Shown here: in pieces, positions 6,721 to 13,008 of the stretch | Numbering within the stretch: position 1 is the stretch's first letter | Layout: every line of letters begins with the position of its first letter | NCBI GenBank assembly: GCA_002427055.1 | Contig: DIPA01000118.1 | Coordinates: 18,895-31,902 of the forward strand | Source of the DNA: Firmicutes bacterium UBA5500 | Lineage (GTDB): Bacteria > Bacillota > UBA994 > UBA5500 | DNA length: 13,008 bases | Reading direction: 5' to 3' | Made by a program: the position numbers and the translations under genes | The notes under the pieces: model-generated | The model's input: the letters and a program-made list of their open reading frames with translations, nothing else | Database searches by the model: none | What the model was told of the DNA's origin: nothing

Positions 6721-6786
6721 GAACAGCACCCGTATCCAAAGAACTGGAGCGGGTGCTGCTTTTGATTCTCTGCTATGAAGTACGGT
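6721..6786 (+). repeat. Terminator-like 66-bp repeat, copy 2
   Basis: This aligns with 5138-5207 over its whole length, with a 2-base and a 1-base gap and scattered substitutions. The shared GAACAGCACCCG and CTGGAGCGGG blocks are identical. The two copies are in the same orientation, about 1.5 kb apart, and flank the 397-residue protein gene. Confidence 0.65.
6724..6763 (+). terminator. Intrinsic terminator after the 397-residue protein gene
   Basis: Perfect 9-bp arms CAGCACCCG (6724-6732) and CGGGTGCTG (6750-6758) surround a 17-base loop, followed by C and four T residues (6760-6763). It lies about 100 bp past the stop codon at 6622. On the other strand the stem is followed by TTCTCTTCT, so it may also stop natAB transcription. 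Confidence 0.6.
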
Positions 6787-6952
6787 CGCAGGCAATATGT
6801 GCGCTGTTGCGGAAGTCTAGCTAGTTCGTCCAACATTTGGGGGCTGAACAACCTGAGGTGCCCTATTTGTCTTCGTTTCTATGCCTGAGGCGGTTGGGCC
6901 ATATGCCAACTTGCTATATGAGTAGAGAACCCATCATACCACTGCAGTTGAA

Positions 6953-8137
6953 TTAGCGTGAGAACATCACTCTCTCGCTATTGAACATTTTAGTAAGAAT
7001 AAACGCCAGCGCCCCGCAATACACCAGATTGCTCACCACAGTAATTGCTACATGCAGCTGTACAACCTCAAACGAAAAGACCGCATTCATACACTGTACA
7101 GAGTTATAGACTGGGATGAGGTAAACAAGCGGCTGCTCTGCAGCGCCCCCAAACATACCGGTGACACCGGCAAGCATAACGACAATCATTAAGGGCGTCA
7201 TATAGGTTTGCGCTTCTTTAATGCTCTCAGCAAAAGCCGACAATATTGACATCAGCGAGACAAATAACAAGACAGTACTAAGAACTACTATCCCGAGCAG
7301 CAGATAGTCACCCATCGTGTAGAAAAGGGGCAAGCCGTCTGAAGCGCCGCCTGTTAGCTGCGGCAAGGAGAGTATTGTGCCAATTGTGCTAGAGATGGCG
7401 CTCAATGTTCCTACAATTGTAATGGCAAAGATTTTTCCCAGTGCCAATTCGCTGCGTCGCAAGGGAGTAACCAGCAGGGTAGAAAGTGTACCACGTTCTT
7501 TTTCTCCGGCAATAGATTCGGGGGCAATTGCCATGCAGCCCGAGAAGAGCAAGATAGTAAGCAAAAGCGGCATTAACGAGGAAAACACTTGTCCGCTGCG
7601 ATCTTTTTCGCTGGCTAGGTTGTAAACCTCGTCTCCGCCATTGACATCGAACTTGTTGGCAAGCGTTGCTTCGTAAGAATCAAGCATAGCGGCCACTTGC
7701 GCATAAACACGTTCTGAATCGGAGTCGGTGCTGTTATAGAACACGGCAATGTTAGGGGCGGTTGTTGTTTGGCTCTTAATGTCAAATGCATCCACCATGG
7801 TGTCAAAGTCGGCCGGAAAAACTATTAACAGTTCAAACTCCTTGGCGGCAATCAGGCTTTTTATGTCGGCTATCTCAGCCACATCGGTTGCATCTATGTC
7901 TATGTACGGGAGAGCTGCTGCCTCAAACATCTGCGATACCGAAGTAGGCATGTGAACCGCGGCGATTTGTAGCGGGGCAGCATCCGGGGCAAACATGCCG
8001 GCCAATGCATAGCCCATAAAGGAATACATCACATAAATCAGAATGCCGGGCAACAAAACCGCATTGATCAAAATGCGCTTGTCACCCAATAGGCGCTTCA
8101 GTTCCTTTTTCATGATGGTTAAAATATTACCCTTCAT
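6953..8137 (-). CDS. natB: ABC-2 type exporter permease, NatB-like
   Basis: This 394-residue membrane protein is the permease partner of the adjacent ATPase. In Bacillus the NatAB pair expels sodium ions; many relatives export drugs or peptides, so the substrate here is uncertain. It has one N-terminal membrane helix (about 21-45), a large outward loop (about 46-185), then five or so helices. The diagnostic ABC-2 segment SIAGEKERGTLSTLLVTPLRRSELALGK lies after the second helix. That layout, with a long first loop, is typical of NatB rather than of short drug-type permeases. The ATG overlaps the ATPase stop codon (ATGA, 8134-8137), so the two genes are translationally coupled; no separate strong ribosome site is seen. 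MKKELK at residue 9 is an alternative start. Confidence 0.87.
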   Translation of the reverse strand: MKGNILTIMKKELKRLLGDKRILINAVLLPGILIYVMYSFMGYALAGMFAPDAAPLQIAAVHMPTSVSQMFEAAALPYIDIDATDVAEIADIKSLIAAKEFELLIVFPADFDTMVDAFDIKSQTTTAPNIAVFYNSTDSDSERVYAQVAAMLDSYEATLANKFDVNGGDEVYNLASEKDRSGQVFSSLMPLLLTILLFSGCMAIAPESIAGEKERGTLSTLLVTPLRRSELALGKIFAITIVGTLSAISSTIGTILSLPQLTGGASDGLPLFYTMGDYLLLGIVVLSTVLLFVSLMSILSAFAESIKEAQTYMTPLMIVVMLAGVTGMFGGAAEQPLVYLIPVYNSVQCMNAVFSFEVVQLHVAITVVSNLVYCGALAFILTKMFNSERVMFSR

Positions 8138-8910
8138 TCCACGCCACCAGCCACTTCTTCATAGATTGCAAAAAACCGATCTTCTAGGCTCAAGCCATTT
8201 TTTACCTTGTCAAGCGCATCGCAAGTCACAAGCTTGCCGTCGATAATGATAGCAACCCGGTCGCACGTTTTTTCGACCAGACTAAAGATATGGGTAGATA
8301 TAATCACCGTTTTACCCTCTTGCTTTAACTCAAGCAGAAAGTCGGTAACGGTTTTTGCCGTGATTACGTCCAACCCGTTGGTCGGCTCATCAAAGATGAT
8401 TACTTCCGGATCATGCACTAAGGCGATTGCTAAAGAGACTTTCTGCCTCATGCCGGTGGAGAGATCGGCGATCTTTACCTCCGCGAAGCGGCTAATGCCA
8501 AAGCGCGTAAACAGGCTATGCTTGCGCTTGGCCCGCACCTGCTCATCTACGTGATAGAGATCTGAGAAAAAGTCAAACAGATAATTGGGAGTGAAATAAT
8601 CCTCCAGCTTCAATTCAGAGGTTAAGAAACCGATTTTGGTACGTACTTGCTCCGCTTCGCGGACAACACTTTTTCCATCTAAGAATGCATCACCGCTGTC
8701 CGGCTTGATCAAAGTGGAGAGTATGCGCAGCGTTGTTGTTTTTCCCGCTCCGTTTGGCCCCAGTAGCCCGAAAATCTCCCCATCATATGCAGAAAAAGAC
8801 AGGTTATCTACAGCCACTTTCCGTTTCTCGTTGGTCTTTTCAAGCCGCTGTTGTTTCGCTGAAAGAGTAAAGGTTTTGCATAGGTTCTGAACCCGCAACA
8901 ATTCCTTCAT
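8134..8910 (-). CDS. natA: ABC transporter ATP-binding protein, NatA-like
   Basis: The 258-residue ATPase powers the adjacent permease by binding and hydrolysing ATP on the cytoplasmic face. It shows the Walker A motif GPNGAGKTT (51-59), the signature LSTGMRQK (150-157), Walker B IIFDEP (171-176) and the switch histidine in ISTH (H207). The usual Q-loop region reads GFLTSE, as in NatA proteins, rather than carrying a clear glutamine. An insertion of about 18 charged residues (16-33) precedes the Walker region, also as in NatA. The ribosome site GGGGAGGG lies 6 bases before the ATG. It is the first gene of the natAB operon and follows an operator-covered promoter at 8992-9040. Confidence 0.9.
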   Translation of the reverse strand: MKELLRVQNLCKTFTLSAKQQRLEKTNEKRKVAVDNLSFSAYDGEIFGLLGPNGAGKTTTLRILSTLIKPDSGDAFLDGKSVVREAEQVRTKIGFLTSELKLEDYFTPNYLFDFFSDLYHVDEQVRAKRKHSLFTRFGISRFAEVKIADLSTGMRQKVSLAIALVHDPEVIIFDEPTNGLDVITAKTVTDFLLELKQEGKTVIISTHIFSLVEKTCDRVAIIIDGKLVTCDALDKVKNGLSLEDRFFAIYEEVAGGVE

Positions 8911-8991
8911 ACACGTCCCTCCCCTTACTTCCTATCATCTACAAGAGCAATTCTCAATCTCTTGTGCCACTTGCTGCTATACCCTCCCCCG

Positions 8992-9012
8992 TTATATCGT
9001 TCACCGATATAA
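8992..9012. promoter_or_regulatory. Operator 1 for natAB (TTATATCG-N5-CGATATAA)
   Basis: Perfect 8-bp inverted arms (8992-8999 and 9005-9012) around the 5-base spacer TTCAC. It covers about -7 to +14 relative to the predicted natAB start near 9005, so a bound protein would block polymerase. The shared half-site is ATATCG. Confidence 0.8.
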
Positions 9013-9040
9013 GAATATCGGAAACCGATATAGTTGTCAA
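9012..9040 (-). promoter_or_regulatory. natAB promoter (TTGACA-17-TATTCT)
   Basis: On the minus strand a perfect -35 box TTGACA (9035-9040) and a -10 box TATTCT (9012-9017) are separated by exactly 17 bp. Transcription would start near 9005, leaving a leader of about 95 bases before natA at 8910. Operators cover both the spacer and the start point. Confidence 0.85.
9015..9031. promoter_or_regulatory. Operator 2 for natAB (ATATCGG-AAA-CCGATAT)
   Basis: Perfect 7-bp inverted arms (9015-9021 and 9025-9031) around AAA. It sits inside the -35/-10 spacer of the natAB promoter. Its centre is 21 bp from that of operator 1, two helical turns, so two dimers would bind the same DNA face. Confidence 0.8.
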
Positions 9041-9073
9041 TAGGCTACATGAAAATTATCTTGACTTAACAAT

Positions 9074-9128
9074 GGGGACGGTGGTACTGGCTGGTTTGGC
9101 AGCTTAACCAGCCATCGCCACCGGCCCC
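9074..9128. terminator. Long GC-rich hairpin between the QueG-like gene and natAB
   Basis: Nested arms GGGG/CCCC, CGGTGG/CCACCG and GGCTGGTT/AACCAGCC (9089-9096 with 9106-9113) form a 55-base stem-loop. It lies about 24 bp past the stop codon of the QueG-like gene, so it probably ends that minus-strand transcript. It lacks a T-run on either strand and may instead be one of the GGGGACGGT-type dispersed repeats of Clostridia. Confidence 0.5.
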
Positions 9129-9151
9129 GTGAACGCACCCAAGTAGAGCAT

Positions 9152-9850
9152 TCAATGCTTGTCTAGATACCTGCTTGTATAGGGGCAAATTTCAATACAC
9201 TTGCCGCAGATTGAAGTTGGGATGCCAAACGCCCGGTTTGAACGCTCTTGTGCAGTCTCTTGGCAAGCAGCCACATCAACAAGCTCCTCGCGAGCAGTGC
9301 AAGCTGCCCATGGGTTGCCCACAATTGCTTTAGCAGGGCAAGCATCACGACAGATCTGGCAATCGCCACATCTGGATTCGCTTATGGGCTTCGCTGTCCT
9401 TAACGGTGCGTCGGTCAGAATTGACGTTAGTCGAACCATTGAGCCAAAGGGTGTTGTCACTAGGAGGGCGCTCTTACCAATCCAGCCCAGCCTGGCGCGC
9501 GTTGCCACCGTCTTGTGAGGCAGGAGCGATCCCTCAGGAGTTGCATGGGCTGCCACATAGGCTCGCGTCAGCGGTATGGCCCGATGCCCGAAAGACCGCA
9601 GACATTCCGCGCCTAAGGAGGCCAGCATGTCAAGTTTTTCATCAAGGTGCAGATAGTGGTCGTAATACGCTCTTGTAGGCAGATCGGGAATACCGCGGAT
9701 AACCTCCTTAGGGAATTTGACCGCGATGGCGATGCCAATAGGTAGCCCCGCCCGCACGTCTGCCGGTAGTTCGGCCAGTGAACCAACCCCCACCAGATCA
9801 GCTCCGTGTAGCCAGAGCTCATCTGTTATGAATCCAGTCAAATCGGACAT
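9152..9850 (-). CDS. QueG-like double [4Fe-4S] cluster protein
   Basis: The 232-residue product resembles epoxyqueuosine reductase (QueG), which completes queuosine in tRNA using cobalamin and two iron-sulfur clusters. The core motif RLGWIGKSALLVT (about 120-132) and GSMVRLTSILTD match QueG. So do the clusters C161-x2-C164-x2-C167-x3-C171-P and C215-x2-C218-x3-C222-P, with C184 as the likely eighth ligand. The protein is short, lacking the C-terminal region of QueG (over 300 residues). Where QueG has an acidic DTxP-type stretch before the GLGWIGK motif, this one reads LPHKTVATRA. It is thus probably a paralogue of unknown substrate rather than a true QueG. GAGGCGGGG lies just before the ATG. 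Confidence 0.75.
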   Translation of the reverse strand: MSDLTGFITDELWLHGADLVGVGSLAELPADVRAGLPIGIAIAVKFPKEVIRGIPDLPTRAYYDHYLHLDEKLDMLASLGAECLRSFGHRAIPLTRAYVAAHATPEGSLLPHKTVATRARLGWIGKSALLVTTPFGSMVRLTSILTDAPLRTAKPISESRCGDCQICRDACPAKAIVGNPWAACTAREELVDVAACQETAQERSNRAFGIPTSICGKCIEICPYTSRYLDKH

Positions 9851-9981
9851 TTTCCCCGCCTCTTCTTAAACTTCCCTTCACTTAGAATCAAAGATCTCTC
9901 AGGTTGCTTCGCTTGTAGGACAAAAGGGTTACTCCGGCCCTAGTTGCGATCTCCGCAAATAATCCACGGTTCAGCCGGAGG

Positions 9982-10788
9982 CTAAAAAAGCTCATCCAGT
10001 AAGATGAAGTAGGCTATTTTCTCTTCATCGGCTTGCTCTAGGCCATATTCTTCTAGGAAAAGTCTGGCTAAATCGACTCCCCGTCGGTCACCTAAGTTAT
10101 ATCTGAGGCTGCGTACAGCCAACGCGATATCTGCGTAGCGATCAGCCACACCGGCCCGGCCCCAGTCAATGAAGCCACTTAACTGCCTATCCTGCAAGAT
10201 GATATTGGGCAGACAATAATCGCCGTGGGTGAAAACAAGATCCTCATCTTTAGGACACTTATCCATCAGTTCCTGCAGTATATCCTCGGGGGCACGGCTG
10301 GTATTTTTGGGCTGAAAATCGTAGGGACTCACCAAACCAAGCTCTACCCGTCGCCCCGCCTCAGCCAGCATAGTGTCTAGATGCCGCGGAAACGGACAAT
10401 CACCAATGTCCAAGGAGTGAATCTGACGCAGCCCTCTAGCTAGCTCACGCACCATACCTGGGGTGTTGTCCGTAGAAAGAAAATACTCGTTCTCCGCGCC
10501 AAGGCCCGGAATGGCGGAAATGAGGAGATACTGTATTTCAAATTGTTCTATGAAATATAGGACTCTTGGCACCGGCAGGCGGCCTTGTAGCCAGTCCAGA
10601 ACTGCCTTTTCGCGCAAGAGATCCTCACCTGCAACTGGTTCAACTACCTTCAGGTAGGCATCGCCTACCTCAGGCAAGCCGCATACCTTGAATACGGCCG
10701 AGGTCGAACAACCGATAGTGTCTTTGGCAAACCGGGCGCCTGCCAGTAACCTGCTCAAGCTCGCCGGCAATGGAATTGGTGGTTTCAT
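9982..10788 (-). CDS. APH(3')-type aminoglycoside phosphotransferase
   Basis: The enzyme family transfers phosphate from a nucleotide to the 3'-hydroxyl of kanamycin-type aminoglycosides. I start it at the ATG at 10788, giving 268 residues, because AGGAGGAG lies 8 bases upstream; an ATG at 10824 lacks such support. Visible motifs are a nucleotide-binding lysine in AYLKVVE (K47), the catalytic loop HGDYCLPN (H188, D190, N195), the metal-binding D208 in FIDWGRAGVADRYADIA, and the C-terminal YFILLDELF, which closes APH(3') enzymes. The numbering D190/N195/D208 coincides with APH(3')-IIIa. The gene is intact, without IS or integron signatures around it, so it looks chromosomal and ancient rather than recently acquired. 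The native substrate and the resistance level are unknown. Confidence 0.88.
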   Translation of the reverse strand: MKPPIPLPASLSRLLAGARFAKDTIGCSTSAVFKVCGLPEVGDAYLKVVEPVAGEDLLREKAVLDWLQGRLPVPRVLYFIEQFEIQYLLISAIPGLGAENEYFLSTDNTPGMVRELARGLRQIHSLDIGDCPFPRHLDTMLAEAGRRVELGLVSPYDFQPKNTSRAPEDILQELMDKCPKDEDLVFTHGDYCLPNIILQDRQLSGFIDWGRAGVADRYADIALAVRSLRYNLGDRRGVDLARLFLEEYGLEQADEEKIAYFILLDELF

Positions 10789-11008
10789 CTGTTCACTCCT
10801 CCTTGGGCTCAATATTGCTATCATTCTCCTAAAAGATCACATACCCTTTTTGGTGCAAGATTCTTTGCAGGTATCATCCAGTGAGCTAGAGGCTCGCAGG
10901 CAGCTACCGGCCAAGATTCACCACCTGTAAACCACTTTCATAAAGGAATTGTGCTGTGTTAGGAGAAAGGGATTGGTAGAATGGATTACCTTAGGAGGAG
11001 AGATTGGC

Positions 11009-11845
11009 GTGGCAGGAAAACATGACTTACGGCCATTGCGCCGCAGCAAGCTAAGGCTGGCTTTGGGGAAAAGGTATTATACCTTCAGGAGATACCTGCT
11101 TTGGTATTCAGGAAAATACAAGTTCGCACGCCGACAGCAAGCGGAGAGCCTTGCCTATTTGCACTTCGCCCATCAGACTCCCTTGCTACGCAAACTGAAA
11201 GACGTAGATATGCAGTATCAATATAACAAGATTATTAACCTGCGCTTGGCCACCGCACGGCTTGATGGAATCATGTTGCGCCCAGGCGAAACCTTAAGTT
11301 ATTGGAAGGCCATCGGTAGGCCTACAGCCAAAAAGGGCTATGTTGCCGGCATGGTTCTATTCTTCGGCACTTTTGGTCCGGGCATCGGCGGTGGGCTGTG
11401 CCAGCTTTCCAATTTAATCTATTGGATGACACTACACACCCCACTAACAATAATTGAGCGCTACCGTCACTCTTTTGACGTCTTCCCCGATTCTAACCGA
11501 GTATTACCTTTTGGTAGCGGGGCTACCTGCGTCTATCCCTACCGGGATTTAATGATCCGCAATGACACCCATGATAACTTCCAGCTACGCGTTCAGGTTG
11601 GCCCTGAGTACTTAGAAGGCAGCTGGCTATGTGCTGCTGAACCGGCTTATCGCTATGAAGTAGTAGAGCGAAATCATTATATGAGCAGTGAGGCCTGGGG
11701 TGGCTTTAGTCGCCACAACGAGCTCTATCGCAAACGTTATGACATCAATGGGACCTTTCTCGACGAAACCTCTATTACGGAAAACCACGCTGTAATGATG
11801 TATGCGCCTTTTCTGGGTGAGCAGAATCATATGCCTTCTAACTGA
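11009..11845 (+). CDS. VanW-family protein
   Basis: The 278-residue product carries the VanW domain in its C-terminal two thirds: RLDGIMLRPGETLSYWKAIG (about 85-104), GYVAGMVLFFGTFGPGIGGGLCQLSNLIYW (about 110-140) and ERYRHSFDVFPDSNRVLPFGSGATCVYPYRDLMIRN. VanW occurs as an accessory gene in vanB-type vancomycin clusters and, more often, alone in Bacillota; its biochemical role is unknown. The start is GTG at 11009, chosen because AGGAGGAG (10993-11000) is well placed; a TTG at 10949 has no such site. No signal peptide is visible, and the N-terminal 60 residues are very basic. It is divergent from the APH(3')-type gene, with about 220 bp between starts. No vanHAX genes are present. Confidence 0.88.
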   Translation: MAGKHDLRPLRRSKLRLALGKRYYTFRRYLLWYSGKYKFARRQQAESLAYLHFAHQTPLLRKLKDVDMQYQYNKIINLRLATARLDGIMLRPGETLSYWKAIGRPTAKKGYVAGMVLFFGTFGPGIGGGLCQLSNLIYWMTLHTPLTIIERYRHSFDVFPDSNRVLPFGSGATCVYPYRDLMIRNDTHDNFQLRVQVGPEYLEGSWLCAAEPAYRYEVVERNHYMSSEAWGGFSRHNELYRKRYDINGTFLDETSITENHAVMMYAPFLGEQNHMPSN

Positions 11846-11930
11846 ATGCGTTCGCCAGAGGAGAAAAGCAGATGGTTCGCGCTGCAGATGCTGTAGATGG
11901 GCCGGATGAACAAGCCTAAGATACACATAA

Positions 11931-11965
11931 AACCGCCCTGATGCTTGCAAGGCATTGGGGCGGTT
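11931..11965 (-). terminator. Intrinsic terminator of the M20 amidohydrolase gene
   Basis: Arms AACCGCCC (11931-11938) and GGGCGGTT (11958-11965) close a stem with an inner ATGC/GCAT. On the minus strand the stem runs into TTTT, 28 bases past the stop codon of the amidohydrolase. It is poor in T on the plus strand, so its effect on vanW transcription is less certain. Confidence 0.75.
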
Positions 11966-11992
11966 CTGGCGTCTGCTAGACGTAGCTCTCGA

Positions 11993-13008
11993 TTAAGCAA
12001 AAGGCAGGGGTGGCACTTTGATCTGCTCAGGAATTAGCACCTCGTATTCGCGCCCTTTCAGCTGATGCTTCCATTCTGCATATGCTTCTTCCCGCAGAGC
12101 AGGGTCGGTAAGATAACGATAACCAGCCAGCCCTAAAACCTTAGCGGCGTAAAGCATGCCCTTGTGGCCGATGCTCATACCCGAACAGGAAGTGACAGCC
12201 CAACTATGGCCTGGGACACCAATAGCCCTACAAGCAGTGCTAAATTGCGCAGTAGGCACGACCCACGTCACGTCACCTACGTCGGTGGAGCCTTTGCCAC
12301 CTTCAATCGTATCGCTGTAGGGCATAATCGTTGCGTGGATACTCGTTTGAGGAAGAATAGCACCTGCCGCTTCAAGAGAGTCTATACCACTTTTAACAGC
12401 TTCGGGAGCGAATTGAGACTGCATTTCAGCGGCAAACTTCAATTCTGCTTCCGTCCACTGGGGAGCGCCTATTTCCTCCATGACAGCATGGAGTTCTTTA
12501 GCTATAGCCCGGTTTGGGATGACATTAGCAGCACAGCCAACGAAGATTTCTTCAACGCGGGTTTGGGTCATGAGAGCTGCGCCTTTTGCGATATCTAAAA
12601 CCCAGCTGCGCATCCTTTTCAGTTCGGCAATATCGGCAGCCCTAACATCAAAAAAGTTCTGGGCATAGTCGGGAACCACATTAGGTGCTCCACCACCGGC
12701 TGAAATGACGTAATGGACGCGGCTATCTTGGCGCATGTGTTCACGCATTCTCTCTATACCAGCGTTCATCAGTTCCACGCCGTCGAGGGCGCTGCGACCG
12801 TTCCAGGGGTCGCCGGACGCATGGGCGGTTTTGCCATGGAAGTCAAACTTAAGAACAAAGTCGGCCAGGCTAGATGCGTTCTTCACTGAGTTGCTGTCAC
12901 CAGGATGCCATGTGAGCACAATGTCCACATCATCAAAAACTCCGTCACGCACCATCCAGGTTTTACCGAAGGAACTCTCCTCGGCAGGGCAGCCAAAGTA
13001 ACGAACCA
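11993..13008 (-). CDS. M20-family amidohydrolase, AbgB-like, 5' end outside window
   Basis: The frame continues past the window edge: upstream of the first visible ATG (12955) it still reads VRYFGCPAEESSFGKTW, an M20 active-site stretch with the catalytic/metal glutamates. About 337 residues are visible of a family length near 470. Other zinc-ligand candidates are the histidines in TWHPGD, HGKTAHA and IGHKGM. The family hydrolyses N-acyl or p-aminobenzoyl-glutamate-like amides; AbgB is one subunit of aminobenzoyl-glutamate hydrolase in E. coli. The segment HGKTAHASGDPWNGRSALDGVELMN is typical of the dimerisation domain. The substrate is not certain, and no abgA partner is in view. It ends with PPLPFA just before a terminator. 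Confidence 0.85.
   Translation of the reverse strand, partial: VRYFGCPAEESSFGKTWMVRDGVFDDVDIVLTWHPGDSNSVKNASSLADFVLKFDFHGKTAHASGDPWNGRSALDGVELMNAGIERMREHMRQDSRVHYVISAGGGAPNVVPDYAQNFFDVRAADIAELKRMRSWVLDIAKGAALMTQTRVEEIFVGCAANVIPNRAIAKELHAVMEEIGAPQWTEAELKFAAEMQSQFAPEAVKSGIDSLEAAGAILPQTSIHATIMPYSDTIEGGKGSTDVGDVTWVVPTAQFSTACRAIGVPGHSWAVTSCSGMSIGHKGMLYAAKVLGLAGYRYLTDPALREEAYAEWKHQLKGREYEVLIPEQIKVPPLPFA

Larger units (their letters stand above)
6623..6952. other. Intergenic region between convergent genes, with repeat copy 2
   Basis: About 330 bp separate the 397-residue protein gene (plus strand) from the end of the natB-type gene (minus strand). Apart from the terminator-like repeat at 6721-6786, I see no ORF, RNA gene or regulatory site. 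Convergent orientation means that only terminators are expected here. Confidence 0.5.

Noticed and set aside
8207..8554. 115-codon plus-strand ORF antisense to natA
   Set aside because: The opposite strand carries all ABC ATPase motifs over this stretch; this frame is its shadow.
10688..10930. Plus-strand ORF spanning the APH(3') start and the gap before vanW
   Set aside because: Most of it is antisense to the kinase N-terminus; no motif or ribosome site.
10949..11008. Longer vanW start at TTG (20 extra codons)
   Set aside because: The GTG at 11009 has AGGAGGAG at good spacing, whereas the TTG has none.
9982..11845. Vancomycin resistance operon
   Set aside because: Only a vanW homologue is present; there are no ligase, dehydrogenase, dipeptidase or VanRS genes, and vanW alone is common in Bacillota.
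11872..11919. 15-codon ORF after vanW with GAGGAG ahead of its ATG
   Set aside because: It is too short, with no conserved features and no role I can support; probably chance.
12164..12598. 144-codon plus-strand ORF antisense to the amidohydrolase
   Set aside because: It is a shadow of the conserved M20 frame, with a composition unlike a real protein and no ribosome site.

Overview
The window looks like a chromosomal segment of a Gram-positive bacterium, most likely an anaerobic, Clostridia-like member of the Bacillota. This rests on strong AGGAGG-type ribosome binding sites, a NatAB-type transporter, a VanW protein, an APH(3')-type kinase, signal peptides with short hydrophobic cores, and several clostridial-type IS relics. 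No rRNA, tRNA, CRISPR array or phage module is visible. Exact taxonomy cannot be read from the sequence.

The left half (1 to about 5200) is an accessory, decaying region. It holds a secreted protein of unknown function (43-693), one complete IS3-family element with a fused single-frame transposase (870-2471), the first 75 codons of an IS1182/DUF772-type transposase (2485-2712), a small zinc-ribbon-like gene (2882-3136), and a secreted-protein gene that seems split by a frameshift into two reading frames (3150-3593 and 3707-3889). Next come a 109-bp nested palindrome (4149-4257), a frameshifted C-terminal fragment of a GH29 alpha-L-fucosidase (4247-4698) and a degraded IS3-type transposase (4704-5138). 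The middle (5200-6950) has one intact, unrecognised membrane-anchored protein of 397 residues. It is bracketed by two copies of a roughly 68-bp terminator-like repeat (5138-5207 and 6721-6786).

The right half is ordinary, well-kept coding sequence. A translationally coupled ABC exporter operon (natA-natB type, minus strand, 8910 to 6953) is driven by a near-consensus promoter. That promoter is covered by two inverted repeats whose centres lie 21 bp apart, a clear sign of repression by a dimeric regulator that is not encoded in the window. Upstream lie a short QueG-like double [4Fe-4S] protein (9152-9850) and an APH(3')-type aminoglycoside phosphotransferase (9982-10788), both on the minus strand. 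Divergent from the kinase is a VanW-family gene (11009-11845). The window ends inside an AbgB-like M20 amidohydrolase on the minus strand (11993 to beyond 13008), followed by a good intrinsic terminator.

The best candidates for something worth describing are the natAB tandem operator, the APH(3')/VanW divergent pair, the nested palindrome beside the fucosidase relic, and the split secreted-protein gene. I see no convincing new multi-gene system.
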